From Paenibacillus sp. OVF10 (lineage in GTDB: Bacteria; Bacillota; Bacilli; Paenibacillales; Paenibacillaceae): 64,000 nt of DNA. Shown here one piece after another: positions 1 through 7,923 of the stretch. The translations under genes were made by a program, and so were the position numbers. Under the pieces are notes generated by a model. That model worked only from the letters and a program-made list of their open reading frames with translations, did not search any database and was not told the origin of the DNA. The stretch is from contig CP094668.1 of NCBI GenBank assembly GCA_022836915.1, forward strand, positions 3,348,001 to 3,412,000, in the 5' to 3' direction. Within the stretch, counting starts at the first letter, position 1. Every line of letters starts with the position of its first letter.

Positions 1-1
1 C

Positions 2-736
2 ATACAAAGTGAATATAAGGATTTGGTTGATAAGTATATAGATCATATTCTTAACGAATTCAAAGATAAGATTCATAGCATTTATATGTGTGGCTCGATT
101 CCCAAAGGAACGGCTCAACCTTTTAAGTCAGATGCAGACTTTACTATTGTATGTGCAAATCCCCAAGATATTGATTACGAAAGATTGTCAAGTATCAAAG
201 ACAGGCTTTTGGAAGAATATCCATTCGTCACTAAGATGGATACGATCATTTGCTCGATTGATGATGTATTAAGTAGACCGAACGATTGGGGTTTTTGGGT
301 TAAGATCATTTGTGTTTGCATACATGGGGAGGACATTGGTGAAAAAGTACCCCCGATCATAATTTCTCCAGAATTCATTTTAGACTTAAATACAGATACC
401 AAGGAGGAAGTAGATCGTGTACATCGTTCACTTTCTAATGTTAGTGATCACTCAATGAAAACTAGATATATTAAAGGTTACTCTAAGAGATTAATTCGTG
501 CATTATACTCTTTGGTTTTAGAAGATACAGGGGTATGGGAAGATGAAATCATTAAGATGAAGAATGCCATATTAAACTATTGTGAGATTGACTCCGCTTT
601 AGTTGAGTATCTGTATGCTTGTTACTTGGATAGCGATGTATCTGTTGAAGAGTTTCTGGAAATCGCAGATGAAGTATATAGCTATTTTGAGAACGCCTTA
701 AATATAATGGCTGCTTCCAGAAATTCAGTTGACTAA
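2..736 (+). CDS. Nucleotidyltransferase-domain protein (5' end probably outside window)
   Basis: A pol-beta-type nucleotidyltransferase, a family that transfers nucleotidyl groups to small molecules such as aminoglycosides; the substrate here is unknown. The signature GSIPKGTAQ...SDAD near residues 30-45 fits the family pattern GSxxxG...SDxD, whose Asp pair binds metal. A TTG at 23 could start it, but the frame stays open to the window edge (IQSEYKDLVDKY...) and no good ribosome binding site precedes 23, so the start is probably cut off. The stop codon lies inside the left end of the following attC-like spacer, as is common in integron cassettes. Family confident, substrate unknown. Confidence 0.75.
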   Translation: MQSEYKDLVDKYIDHILNEFKDKIHSIYMCGSIPKGTAQPFKSDADFTIVCANPQDIDYERLSSIKDRLLEEYPFVTKMDTIICSIDDVLSRPNDWGFWVKIICVCIHGEDIGEKVPPIIISPEFILDLNTDTKEEVDRVHRSLSNVSDHSMKTRYIKGYSKRLIRALYSLVLEDTGVWEDEIIKMKNAILNYCEIDSALVEYLYACYLDSDVSVEEFLEIADEVYSYFENALNIMAASRNSVD

Positions 737-901
737 CAACATATTGACGCACGAAGTCACTCTAAGAAGCGAGAGAACACATCCAGCCCCTAAGGCTATT
801 GGACGTCCTCAATACAAAAAGTTTGAAACGGTCTGCAATATGAAAGCGTTTCATAAAACGCATTCAACTATGTTGAACGTAGGAATATAGAAACGTTAGG
901 C
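731..901 (+). other. attC-like cassette recombination site A
   Basis: Left end GACTAAC differs at one position from RYYYAAC, and right end GTTAGGC (895-901) matches GTTRRRY exactly. The ends are inverted repeats of each other in 6 of 7 bases. Further in, ATATTGACG on the left faces ATATTCCTACG on the reverse strand, like paired L boxes. The gene 1 stop codon is inside the left end and the next ATG is 36 bp past the right end. Assignment as an integron attC site is inference from motif and layout. Confidence 0.55.
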
Positions 902-930
902 GAAATAATTGCTAGTGGAAGGAGATTTAA

Positions 931-1563
931 ATGCATATTAGAGGAATAATTCTTGAAGGATACTCAAATGCCGGGAAGACTTCAGTATTAAAAGCAATTA
1001 AACGATATCAATCACAAGGAGATTCATCAGAACGGAGCGTAGTTATCCTTGGAGAACATTATTCTCAAATTTTGAATAATAAACATGGAGAATATGTGAG
1101 TCTAACGAGAGAAGAACACATTGAGTTACTTAAAGAGAGAGTTGAAATGCTAAAGAAACTTAACGATTGGGCAATTCAACTAGGTCCTGCATCTAGAGGA
1201 TCAAGGGGACTATTTTATGTTCTGGAAAGGTTTCACTTAAATCATAGAGCTGCATTTGTAGATTCGGATTTGGATGAGATAAATAAAATAGAAGAACAGC
1301 TTGAGTCTTTAGGTGCCAGGTGTATTCTGCTTACAATCTCGCCCGAAGTTGTAGAAGAAAGAATTAAAAGTAGACAACCAGAAGAATGGATCTATAAAAC
1401 AGAAGAAGAAGTAAGATCGTCGGTAAGTGAATTATTAAGAATACAAAATGTATTAAGACATCAAGCTCAAATCTCAAGAGTGCCAACAATAGAAATCAAT
1501 ACAGATGATAAGAATTGGGATGAGTATGTAAGGGTAATCATGGAGGGCAACGACATTGCCTAA
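931..1563 (+). CDS. P-loop AAA-type kinase/ATPase, 210 aa
   Basis: A small NTP-binding protein resembling thymidylate-kinase or antibiotic-phosphotransferase-like P-loop kinases. The Walker A loop is GYSNAGKTS near residues 10-18, preceded by a hydrophobic beta strand. A later segment with SPEVVEERIKSRQPEEW looks like a lid region of nucleoside-kinase type. The start is well placed behind GGAAGGAGAT. The gene sits alone between two attC-like sites, and its TAA stop is part of site B. Substrate cannot be told from sequence. Confidence 0.75.
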   Translation: MHIRGIILEGYSNAGKTSVLKAIKRYQSQGDSSERSVVILGEHYSQILNNKHGEYVSLTREEHIELLKERVEMLKKLNDWAIQLGPASRGSRGLFYVLERFHLNHRAAFVDSDLDEINKIEEQLESLGARCILLTISPEVVEERIKSRQPEEWIYKTEEEVRSSVSELLRIQNVLRHQAQISRVPTIEINTDDKNWDEYVRVIMEGNDIA

Positions 1564-1682
1564 CAAGATGTTCAAGCATCGTCGCTAGTGCTACTTGGTC
1601 GGGTAGAGACTATAAGCAAAAGAATGTATTTAACCAGACGTATCAGGCATTCCCCGGTCGTCGTGAACACAAAATGTTAGAT
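1558..1682 (+). other. attC-like cassette recombination site B (best conserved)
   Basis: GCCTAAC at 1558-1564 fits RYYYAAC exactly and GTTAGAT at 1676-1682 fits GTTRRRY exactly. The arms continue: left CTAACAAGATGTTCAAGC, right (reverse strand) CTAACATTTTGTGTTCACG, followed by CGTCG-type blocks on both sides. This is the same arrangement as the well-known aadA1 attC site, whose left arm reads TCTAACAATTCGTTCAAGC. The arms pair imperfectly around a roughly 70 bp centre, as expected for a folded single-strand recombination site. Confidence 0.7.
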
Positions 1683-1719
1683 GAAATCAGTTAAAAACAG
1701 TATCGATATGAGGTGCGTA

Positions 1720-2519
1720 ATGGATCGTAAGATTATTCAAACCGCAAAAGAGATTGCAATAAGAATTATTCGCGAAGCAGGTCTAATCTCTAAGGAGAAA
1801 TTTGATAACTTTGTTGAACTGAGATCTAAAGATGAATTTGGGGATGTGGTTACAGAAGTAGATCATATCTGTGAAGAAATCATTATCAAACAAATACAGA
1901 ACGTATTTCCAAATCATCAGATACACAGTGAAGAGGCAGGGTTTATCGGAAATAAGCACGATTGGTTATGGTTAATTGATCCTTTAGATGGAACTAATAA
2001 TTTTGCAATTGGTTTACCTGTTTTTTCGATATCAATTACCTTAATGTACAAAAGAGAGCCTGTTCTTGGAGTGGTCTATGAACCTCTAACAGAACGTTTA
2101 TTTGTATCTGTGATTGGTGAAGGGACAAACTGTAATAATCGACAAATACAAATGAAGAGTAACCCGAATATTCTCAAAGGGAATATAGGTTGGATTCAAG
2201 GTCACAGAGTACAAAACGACCCACTAGCAGTAAAACTAAGACAATACATTGATACTAGATTTAAGCGAATGTTAAGATTATGGGCTCCAACGCTTCAATG
2301 GTGTATGTTGGCCAAAGGAGATATTGATGGGATTGTTCTGTACAATTCCGAAGGTGATGACCTGTATTCAGGTATCTTAATGGTTAAGGAAGCAGGGGGC
2401 TTGTTATAGATTTTGAAGGAAATAAGTTTAATGGAATGAAAGAAGAACCTTATTTAATTGCATGTCACCCAGACCACAAAGAAGAATTATTGCAAATTGT
2501 AAGAGAAGGATTGAGTTAA
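1720..2519 (+). CDS. Inositol monophosphatase family protein (one apparent frameshift)
   Basis: A Mg-dependent sugar-phosphatase-fold enzyme (IMPase/FBPase/CysQ superfamily). The metal site motifs are SEEAG (about residue 60) and IDPLDGTNNF (about residue 77), and the C-terminal KEAGG motif is present. The usual WD of the second signature is replaced by DDLYSG. The frame breaks after GGLL near 2407; one frame over, the C-terminus continues as DFEGNKFNG...IVREGLS to 2519, so one base appears missing. ATG 1720 with AGGTG upstream is preferred over ATG 1681, which lies within the attC-like core. Substrate unknown. Confidence 0.8.
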
Positions 2520-2539
2520 CGCTAGAAGCAACTGATTTC

Positions 2540-2705
2540 AAATACCATTATATTCACGCTTCGGAGCTTGACAGCTCCTCGATCGGCGAGAAGCAATCGG
2601 CAGGAAGAGAATTCAGCGGACACATCCGTACGACTAACCGGCTCGCGGCCGCTACCATTGGTCTCTTAAGTTGGTGGGAGGATCGTGGATACAGTAACGT
2701 TATGT
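2540..2705 (+). other. attC-like site C (degenerate left end)
   Basis: The right end GTTATGT at 2699-2705 is preceded by TGGATACAGTAAC. The left end is degenerate (AATACCATTATATTCACG, compared with ACATAACATAATATTCACG at site G). The centre holds hairpin-forming GC-rich blocks, including GAGCTTGACAGCTC. The next ATG follows 27 bp after the core. Confidence 0.4.
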
Positions 2706-2725
2706 GTCATTAAAGGAGATCATTT

Positions 2726-3378
2726 ATGAAAGGTAAGATACTTTTATTATTATTTATTACAATAGTGTTTTCATCTTGCCAAAATAGTAGTCAATCGACT
2801 ACCTTGAACAGCGAAACTAAATCAAAAATGAATTCTGAACTGCCTCCTGATGAAGTGAGTACAGGTAATAGAACAGAACCGAAAGAAATAACTGAAGGTC
2901 GATCAGATGCTTCTAACAATGAAGTGTTATCCATGAGCATTGGGAACTATGAATTGAAAGGAGAATTTTATGATGAAATGCTTCGAAATCCTATAGATCA
3001 TGATTATAAAGTGGAATTTAATGAGGCTCAAAATTCAAAAGAGATTATTACAACAATGGGATGGGGGCGTTGGAAAGCAAATATACAGAGATTTGGGATA
3101 AAGAGTTGAATCAAATATATAAAAAGCTTCGTTCTAAGTTGGATAGAGAACCAAGAGAAGCACTAATCGAATCGCAGAAAGAATGGTTACAATATCACTT
3201 AAAGGAAACAAAATTTGTAGAGAAGACATTTATTAATAATGGTTACCTTGGATCAAAAGGATCGGTAAGCCTAGGCACGGTTATACGGGAGAGAATTAGG
3301 GAAAGAACAATGCAATTATTTGAATATCGATATTTGCTAGATGGTGAAGTTGAGTTTTTATACCAAAGTAACAAATAG
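2726..3378 (+). CDS. Lipoprotein with LprI/DUF1311-like C-terminal domain (one apparent frameshift)
   Basis: Predicted membrane-anchored lipoprotein. The N-terminus is a lipoprotein signal (hydrophobic residues 5-17, then FSSC as lipobox), followed by a Ser/Thr/Glu-rich linker. The C-terminal part (YTEIWDKELNQIYKKL...AQR-like ...IESQKEWLQYH) resembles the DUF1311/lysozyme-inhibitor LprI domain, although its paired cysteines are not obvious. The frame changes near 3060 in a G run; one extra G would join both halves. Good Shine-Dalgarno (AAAGGAGAT). In this setting it is a cassette between attC-like sites C and D. Function beyond envelope location is inferred. Confidence 0.65.
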
Positions 3379-3428
3379 AGTTGGAATCTGGATCAAAGGT
3401 TTTAGGTGATGCTTCGAAGCAGAACGGC

Positions 3429-3574
3429 ACATAACAATGTATTCAAGCTGCGGGGATACCACGCCTTGGTCGCCTGCGAAGTTTCGATGAAGTGCATTCA
3501 GACGACACTTTGATTTTTCCTAAGATAATAGCTATCTAATGGGAATCAAAGTTAGCAATGGACATACGTTAGGC
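3429..3574 (+). other. attC-like site D
   Basis: Left arm ACATAACAATGTATTCAAGC (3429-3448) is very close to the integron aadA1 attC left arm. The right core GTTAGGC at 3568-3574 fits GTTRRRY. On the reverse strand the right arm reads GCCTAACGTATGTCCATTGC, pairing partly with the left arm. The next gene starts 54 bp after the core. Confidence 0.6.
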
Positions 3575-3621
3575 GAAACCGCAAAGTGCATTGAAAAAAC
3601 AAAAAGGAGCTAGATGCAAAC

Positions 3622-4113
3622 ATGGAATTAAAACTTGTCCGAGTAAATCCTGAAGATAAAAGTATACTAATCAATTTATATGAATTGTACGAGTATGACT
3701 TCAGTAAATATACAGGTCGAGATATAGATAGAAACGGAAAATTTGAAGTAAACATAGATTATTATTGGGAAGGCGACGAAAGATGGAATCCATTTTTTAT
3801 AGAAGTAGCAGGTATAATCGTTGGTTTTATAGTAGTCCTTTTTGAGAATATGGATACTGATCCAGATCCGACGCATGTGATATACGATTTTATGGTTTTA
3901 CAGAAATACAGAAGATCGGGTATAGGTCGTAAAGCAGCAATAGAAGCATTTAAGATGTACAAAGCGAATTGGAAGATTACGCAAATGGAGAGCAATCTTC
4001 CGGCAAGAACCTTTTGGAGAAGTGTAATAGAAGGTTTTAAAGGAACTAATTACACTGAACACTATGTACAAGATCGAAAAAAATATATACAAGAATTTAG
4101 TACAAGAAATTAA
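3622..4113 (+). CDS. GNAT family N-acetyltransferase, 163 aa
   Basis: Acetyl-CoA-dependent N-acetyltransferase fold. The acetyl-CoA binding motif A is VLQKYRRSGIGRKA near residues 93-106 (consensus Q/RxxGxG/A), with a hydrophobic strand (VIYDFMV) before it. The ribosome binding site AAGGAG lies about 12 bases upstream of ATG 3622; an earlier ATG at 3613 runs into a stop after a few codons. Acceptor substrate unknown. It is the only intact gene between attC-like site D and the antisense DUF6809-like fragment. Confidence 0.8.
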   Translation: MELKLVRVNPEDKSILINLYELYEYDFSKYTGRDIDRNGKFEVNIDYYWEGDERWNPFFIEVAGIIVGFIVVLFENMDTDPDPTHVIYDFMVLQKYRRSGIGRKAAIEAFKMYKANWKITQMESNLPARTFWRSVIEGFKGTNYTEHYVQDRKKYIQEFSTRN

Positions 4114-4237
4114 AAGCATTTAATGAGGATTGATTTAGTACGGCATCGCTTACCATCATATTTACCTGCGGACTGGCTAGTACCTATCCTAGGTCCGCCC
4201 GAGGCATTCCAATGAAGTGGATCGACAGGGTTCGTAA

Positions 4238-4505
4238 ATACGTGTAAGTTCTGCAATTCACTAAATAGTTGTAGGGCATCTTTGAAACCTTGTATGTAGA
4301 TACTTCTTTCTAGGACGGATTGGAGAGAGACTTGTGCGTCTTCGTAAAGAAAAACTGTATGTTGAAGTTGATCGGGCAAAACATCGCGAAGTGTTTTAAA
4401 GTATGATCTGTCTCCTCAGAAAGCTGAGAATACTCCCTATGACACTCCAGAAGCTTAGTATAGAGCAAATCTAAACGTTTTCTTATCAGTGGTTCTGTTG
4501 ATGAT
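4238..4505 (-). pseudogene. DUF6809-like gene fragment 1
   Basis: On the minus strand a coding trace begins without a start codon (EPLIRKRLDLLYTKLLECHREY), shifts frame once near 4390, and continues as LRDVLPDQLQHTVFLYEDAQ...SIYIQGFKDALQLFSEL. The layout (charged helix, LP...LFLYEDA, then ER..Y..GF) resembles small Bacillota DUF6809 proteins; the family name is tentative. Closely related fragments lie at 6117-6350 and 7728-7772, all antisense to the array. The rest of 4114-4546 holds no other gene. Confidence 0.5.
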
Positions 4506-4546
4506 TACTAATATGAAAGATAAGATAGAATTATCGAGGGGAAAAG

Positions 4547-4768
4547 ATGAACATAATCAAGTGTAATATACGAGAACTCATGGCGGAACATCGAATAGAT
4601 GATATAACAGAATTGATGGCAAAATCGGGCTTGAGTCGGAATTCGATCAATAAGCTCTATAGGGAAACAAATATAGAAACAACAAAGCTGGAAACCTTAT
4701 TTAAGCTATGCGATACATTTAATTGTAAATTATCTGATTTAATTGAATACGTACCAGGAGAAAAATAA
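4547..4768 (+). CDS. XRE/Cro-CI family small HTH regulator, 73 aa
   Basis: A single helix-turn-helix domain protein of the short YozG/HTH_26 type (ELMAKSGLSRNSINKLY... KLETLFKLCDTFNCKLSDLIEY). The recognition helix is around SRNSINKLY (residues 29-37), and the C-terminal ...LCDTFNC.L.DL.EY is the usual ending of these phage- or toxin-antitoxin-associated regulators. Good ribosome binding site (GAGGGGAAAAG). The partner and target are unknown; no toxin gene adjoins it. It ends 34 bp before attC-like site E. Confidence 0.8.
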   Translation: MNIIKCNIRELMAEHRIDDITELMAKSGLSRNSINKLYRETNIETTKLETLFKLCDTFNCKLSDLIEYVPGEK

Positions 4769-4801
4769 ATCGTGAAGGTCAATTCGAGAAGCGATTCAGT
4801 C

Positions 4802-4914
4802 CTATAACATAATATTCAAGCATTGCTCCTTCGGAGCCTGGGGCTGCGGATGGATTTTGAGAAGATTTTCAGCGGACACCCTCTTTGGGGTTCATGATTA
4901 CAGAAACGTTATCC
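4802..4914 (+). other. attC-like site E
   Basis: Left arm CTATAACATAATATTCAAGC (4802-4821); right end GTTATCC at 4908-4914, preceded by TGATTACAGAAAC. The reverse of the right end, GGATAACGTTTCTGTAATC, pairs imperfectly with the left arm. A central GCTCCTTCGGAGC hairpin is present. The core is close to, but not exactly, GTTRRRY. The next start codon is 46 bp past the core. Confidence 0.5.
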
Positions 4915-4953
4915 AATACTCTCAATCAAAACAACAAGCAAAGGAGCAATATT

Positions 4954-5355
4954 ATGACAATTATTTTCAAAGAAATAAAAGACATTGATACACAGGCAAT
5001 TCAAGAACTGTTTCATTCGGTGGACTGGAAATCAGGAGATTTCCCAGAAGATCTCAGACAAGCAATAAACAACTCGCATACGGTTATTACTGCATGGGAT
5101 GGTACCAAATTAGTTGGATTAATAAATGCATTGTCTGACGGCGTGATGACAGTATATTTTCATTACATGTTAGTACACAAAGAATATCAATCATTAGGAA
5201 TTGGAAAGAGAATGATGGAACAAATGCTTAGTCGATATTCTAATATCAAAACAAAAGTGCTTATATCCTATGATAGTGCAGAAAAATTCTATGGATTGTT
5301 CGGATTTAAACCAGAAGAAGGAACTAAAGCCATGTTTATTTCAGATATGGTATAG
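4954..5355 (+). CDS. GNAT family N-acetyltransferase, 134 aa
   Basis: Compact GNAT protein (acetyl-CoA-dependent). Motif A is LVHKEYQSLGIGKRMM around residues 70-85, and the C-terminal AEKFYGLFGFKPE matches GNAT motif B. ATG 4954 is chosen because AAAGGAGC lies seven bases upstream; a longer frame from 4885 would begin inside the attC-like site. Substrate unknown. Flanked by attC-like sites E and F, so probably a cassette gene. Confidence 0.8.
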   Translation: MTIIFKEIKDIDTQAIQELFHSVDWKSGDFPEDLRQAINNSHTVITAWDGTKLVGLINALSDGVMTVYFHYMLVHKEYQSLGIGKRMMEQMLSRYSNIKTKVLISYDSAEKFYGLFGFKPEEGTKAMFISDMV

Positions 5356-5391
5356 CAGTTTAAGTTTATCAAAGAAGTTGGTAGAATCAGA

Positions 5392-5491
5392 TGAAAACAC
5401 GTTAATACGTAGGGGCGTCGGCCCCTTGGTCCGAAGGAAGTTATATGCTCCTTTAAGGTGGTGGGACGTCATAAACACAACAACGTTATGT
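5392..5491 (+). other. attC-like site F (degenerate)
   Basis: The right core GTTATGT is at 5485-5491, the same as site C. The left arm (ACACGTTAATACGTAGGGGCG) is poorly conserved but pairs partly with the reverse of the right arm (ACGTTGTTGTGTTTATGACG). The centre carries GGCGTCGGCCCC. The next gene starts 38-44 bp later. Weaker than sites B and D. Confidence 0.35.
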
Positions 5492-5528
5492 AAAACCATA
5501 TAAAACTCTATAGAATGGATGAATTTAA

Positions 5529-6028
5529 ATGGATAATATAGCGCTAAAAGGCTGGATTGATACACACAAAATCATAGACCGAACCTTGAAAGGTTTTGGG
5601 TAGCATTTAATAACTACATAAAAGAATCCCTTGAAGAAATTGATTTGTTTTTTAATGAATTCAATATAAAAGATATTAAAGCTTCAATAGATACGATAGA
5701 GCATAAAACCATTTTTCATCCTGATTATCAGATTGCAGATAGCCTCTATTCTCAGCAAGTTATATCTACATTAGATATTTACTACATCAATGAAAGAATA
5801 GGCTACTATAGAATGTTCTTTCATACCAATGGGGAATGTTTTGACGATAGCCTAGTGACAGAATGGACAGGCTGGTACATCACTTTAAAACTTGAAGCAC
5901 TAACTGAACTTCAAAAGGAAATTAAAACTGAACTAGTGAAGAATAGAGTTGAAGAAGACAAGATCGAAAAAATTTACGATTTAATAAGTAAACAAATTTC
6001 TAAAATCAAAGATCAAATCCATAAATAA
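5529..6028 (+). CDS. Hypothetical protein, about 166 aa (one apparent frameshift)
   Basis: Not recognised. The reading begins MDNIALKGWIDTHKIID and then breaks near 5580; one base further the frame continues with LERFWVAFNNYIKESLEEID to 6028. The total length is one base short of a whole number of codons, so a single missing base explains it. The protein looks soluble and mostly helical, with many Glu, Lys and Tyr and a charged C-terminal helix (EIKTELVKNRVEEDKIEK). No clear Shine-Dalgarno. It lies between attC-like sites F and G, consistent with a cassette ORF of unknown function. Confidence 0.55.
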
Positions 6029-6062
6029 TTGCAGATAAAAATTACAAAGAAGAAGTAGCATC

Positions 6063-6084
6063 ACATAACATAATATTCACGTTT
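6063..6084 (+). other. attC-like site G, left arm
   Basis: ACATAACATAATATTCACG matches the left arms of sites D and E. It follows the stop codon of the preceding gene by 34 bp. A matching right arm is seen about 490 bp further on, with gene debris between. From 6085 to 6553 I see only the antisense DUF6809-like fragment and a short coding-like tail (LDLESILRCFPRDNLNVGF, ending near 6560). Confidence 0.5.
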
Positions 6085-6116
6085 CTATCCACCTGGCTCT
6101 CAATTGGATGATATAT

Positions 6117-6350
6117 TTAATTCATTATGTAATTGAAGAGTATCCTCAACACCTGTAAATAGATTTCTCGTTCTAATATTGTATGAACAAAAAGGTCTGC
6201 GTCATCATAAAGAAATAGAGTTCTATGCATGTCCTGAGGTAAAAGCTCATGTAACCTTTTGCAGTAAAGATTCCGATCAAATGAGAATTGATTATAGATG
6301 GAGTTGTTTTTGAGAAGGTCGCTATACAAAGCTTCAATTCGGAAATGAAG
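6117..6350 (-). pseudogene. DUF6809-like gene fragment 2
   Basis: The minus-strand reading ALYSDLLKNNS...LHELLPQDMHRTLFLYDDAD...ILEREIYLQ continues, after a one-base shift, as GVEDTLQLHNELN. It parallels fragment 1 segment by segment (VFLYEDA/LFLYDDA, ERSIYIQGFKDALQL/EREIYLQGVEDTLQL), so both derive from one gene family. Neither copy has a credible start. DUF6809 assignment is tentative. Confidence 0.5.
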
Positions 6351-6553
6351 GTATACCAGATGATAAGTTATTTATGGAAGCGCTCCAGATTACATATTTA
6401 AAAATGAACGTCGTGAGTACGGGAACGTTTTGTGAGATTATCGCTAATGTTAGAAGCAGGGAGGAATAACAGTGGTTTGAAGACAAACTTTAGCTAGATT
6501 TAGAATCAATTCTTAGATGTTTTCCAAGAGATAATCTTAATGTTGGTTTCGAG

Positions 6554-6576
6554 TGGTGATTACAGAAATATTATCG
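6554..6576 (+). other. attC-like site G, right arm (degenerate core)
   Basis: GTGATTACAGAAATATTATCG is nearly identical to the right arm of site E (ATGATTACAGAAACGTTATCC), with the core changed from GTTATCC to ATTATCG. The HAD gene begins 65 bp downstream, so it sits where a cassette boundary is expected. Confidence 0.4.
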
Positions 6577-6634
6577 TAAAGCTTAGTGAAGGTGTATTTA
6601 TAAATGATCAAAATCCGATAATTGGAGGTTAATT

Positions 6635-7191
6635 ATGAGAGCATTCACTGTTGAAGCAGTTTTTATCGATCGTGATGGAACGATCGGTGGTTCAGATGAA
6701 GTCCTTTACCCGGGGAATTTGAATTATTTCCATACACTAAAAAATCTCTGGAAAAATTAAAAGCACTTGGAATTAAACTGTACGGATTTACGAATCAGCC
6801 CGGTATTTCAAGAGGTGAAGCTACAAAAGAAGTATTTGTAAGAGAAATGATAGAATTTGGCTTTGATAATGTTTTTATATGTCCGCATCAACATACTGAG
6901 AGATGTGAATGCCGCAAACCGAACCCAGGAATGTTACTTGACGCTGCTAAGAAAAACAATTTAGATTTAAGTAAATGTATTGTAATTGGGGATCGATGGT
7001 CTGATATTTTAGCAGGTCATCATGCTGGATGCAAAAAGATATTAGTTTTGACTGGAGCAGGGAATGAAGCTTTAAATAAATACAGACATAAATGGTTAAA
7101 CACAGAAGCAGATTTTATTGCAAGTGATTTCGAAGAAGCAGTTAATTATATTATTAGTTTGGAAGGAACGATTGAAGCGGACCTAAGATAG
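6635..7191 (+). CDS. HAD-IIIA hydrolase, GmhB/HisB-N-like phosphatase (one apparent frameshift)
   Basis: Phosphatase of the HAD superfamily acting on small phosphorylated metabolites. Motif I is FIDRDGTIGG (nucleophile Asp), motif II is GFTNQPGIS, motif IV is IGDRWSDILAG. The CPHQHTERCECRKP loop has the Cys/His zinc-binding spacing of GmhB/HisB-N enzymes. The reading breaks near 6717 in a CCCGGGG stretch, and one added base joins MRAFTVEAVFIDRDG to the remaining 150 residues. Ribosome binding site TTGGAGG fits ATG 6635. It precedes a Nudix gene by 57 bp. Substrate unknown. Confidence 0.8.
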
Positions 7192-7248
7192 GAACTATCT
7201 AAGATAAGATATATTTTTAAAAAAATAAATATAACAGGAGGAATTAGC

Positions 7249-7650
7249 ATGAAATTTATTGTTTCTGCTAGTGTAATCGTTCTCAATGAACATAATGAGA
7301 TTTTACTCATGAAAGGTCGAAGAGGTTGGGAAATGCCTCAAGGTTGTGTTGAAGAAGGAGAGACTATTAGGCAGGCAGCGGTTCGAGAAGTGAAAGAGGA
7401 AACAGGGATTGACATTGAATTAATTAAATTTTGTGGTTTGTATCAGAACATAACGCGCGGTGTATGCAACAATATATTTACTGGAAAACCGATTGGTGGA
7501 GCTTTAACTACCAGTGATGAAAGTGAAGAAGTGGGCTACTTTACTTTAGAAGAAGCTGGGCAAATGATAACATGGGGGAATTTCTATGAAAGAATTCATA
7601 ATGCATTAGATGAGAAAAGCCATCCTTTTTTGATTGAATTTTCAGAATAA
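7249..7650 (+). CDS. Nudix hydrolase, 133 aa
   Basis: Hydrolyses nucleoside diphosphates linked to another moiety, as in the MutT/ADP-ribose pyrophosphatase families. The Nudix box is complete: GCVEEGETIRQAA followed by VREVKEETGI, around residues 33-55, with the catalytic Glu in REVKEE. Start ATG 7249 has AGGAGG at the usual spacing. It probably forms a two-gene unit with the HAD phosphatase just upstream. A degenerate attC-like left arm follows the stop. Substrate not predictable. Confidence 0.88.
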   Translation: MKFIVSASVIVLNEHNEILLMKGRRGWEMPQGCVEEGETIRQAAVREVKEETGIDIELIKFCGLYQNITRGVCNNIFTGKPIGGALTTSDESEEVGYFTLEEAGQMITWGNFYERIHNALDEKSHPFLIEFSE

Positions 7651-7659
7651 GGGCATCCA

Positions 7660-7690
7660 TCAGATCACAATAAATTCACGTATCGGACTT
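7660..7690 (+). other. attC-like site H, left arm only (degenerate)
   Basis: ATCACAATAAATTCACG, 10-27 bp after the Nudix stop, resembles the left arms of sites D and G with the TAAC damaged. No convincing right arm was found; debris of the DUF6809-like gene follows. This seems to be the far edge of the array. Confidence 0.3.
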
Positions 7691-7727
7691 ACTTCCTCGG
7701 CTCGAAGACGAGACCGCAATAAATTTG

Positions 7728-7772
7728 AGAGAAAACGACTCCTTATGACACTCCATAAGCTCTGCATTATGG
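7728..7772 (-). pseudogene. DUF6809-like gene fragment 3
   Basis: The minus-strand reading HNAELMECHKESFS matches LLYTKLLECHREYSQ of fragment 1, and the DNA is similar too (CTTATGACACTCCATAAGC against CCTATGACACTCCAGAAGC). Only about 15 codons remain. It is the third antisense copy beside an attC-like arm. Confidence 0.4.
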
Positions 7773-7794
7773 TAGACTCCACCTTAAAGTCGTT

Positions 7795-7857
7795 CCTATC
7801 TTGGTTGGTGATGTTCTAGACAAACACCATTCGACCCAAGATAGGGGCGCTTTTTTG
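7795..7857 (+). terminator. Long-stem terminator-like hairpin
   Basis: CCTATCTTGG (7795-7804) is exactly complementary to CCAAGATAGG (7836-7845), with an inner GGTG/CACC pairing. GGCGCTTTTTT follows. It is placed to stop transcription leaving the cassette array, ahead of the YfiT-like gene. Confidence 0.5.
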
Positions 7858-7923
7858 CTTTTATACTTCGCAAATGGAACATTGTGGGTTATATTGGATA
7901 TGATTTGGTTCTATAGTAGAGAA

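Noticed and set aside
2462..2713. 83-codon open frame on + after the IMPase
   Set aside because: It overlaps the true IMPase C-terminus in another frame and then runs through the attC-like spacer; no domain.
731..6576. Rho-independent terminators as sole explanation for the spacers in the first 7 kb
   Set aside because: The hairpin centres lack T runs, and the conserved parts are the outer arms, which fits recombination sites better than terminators.
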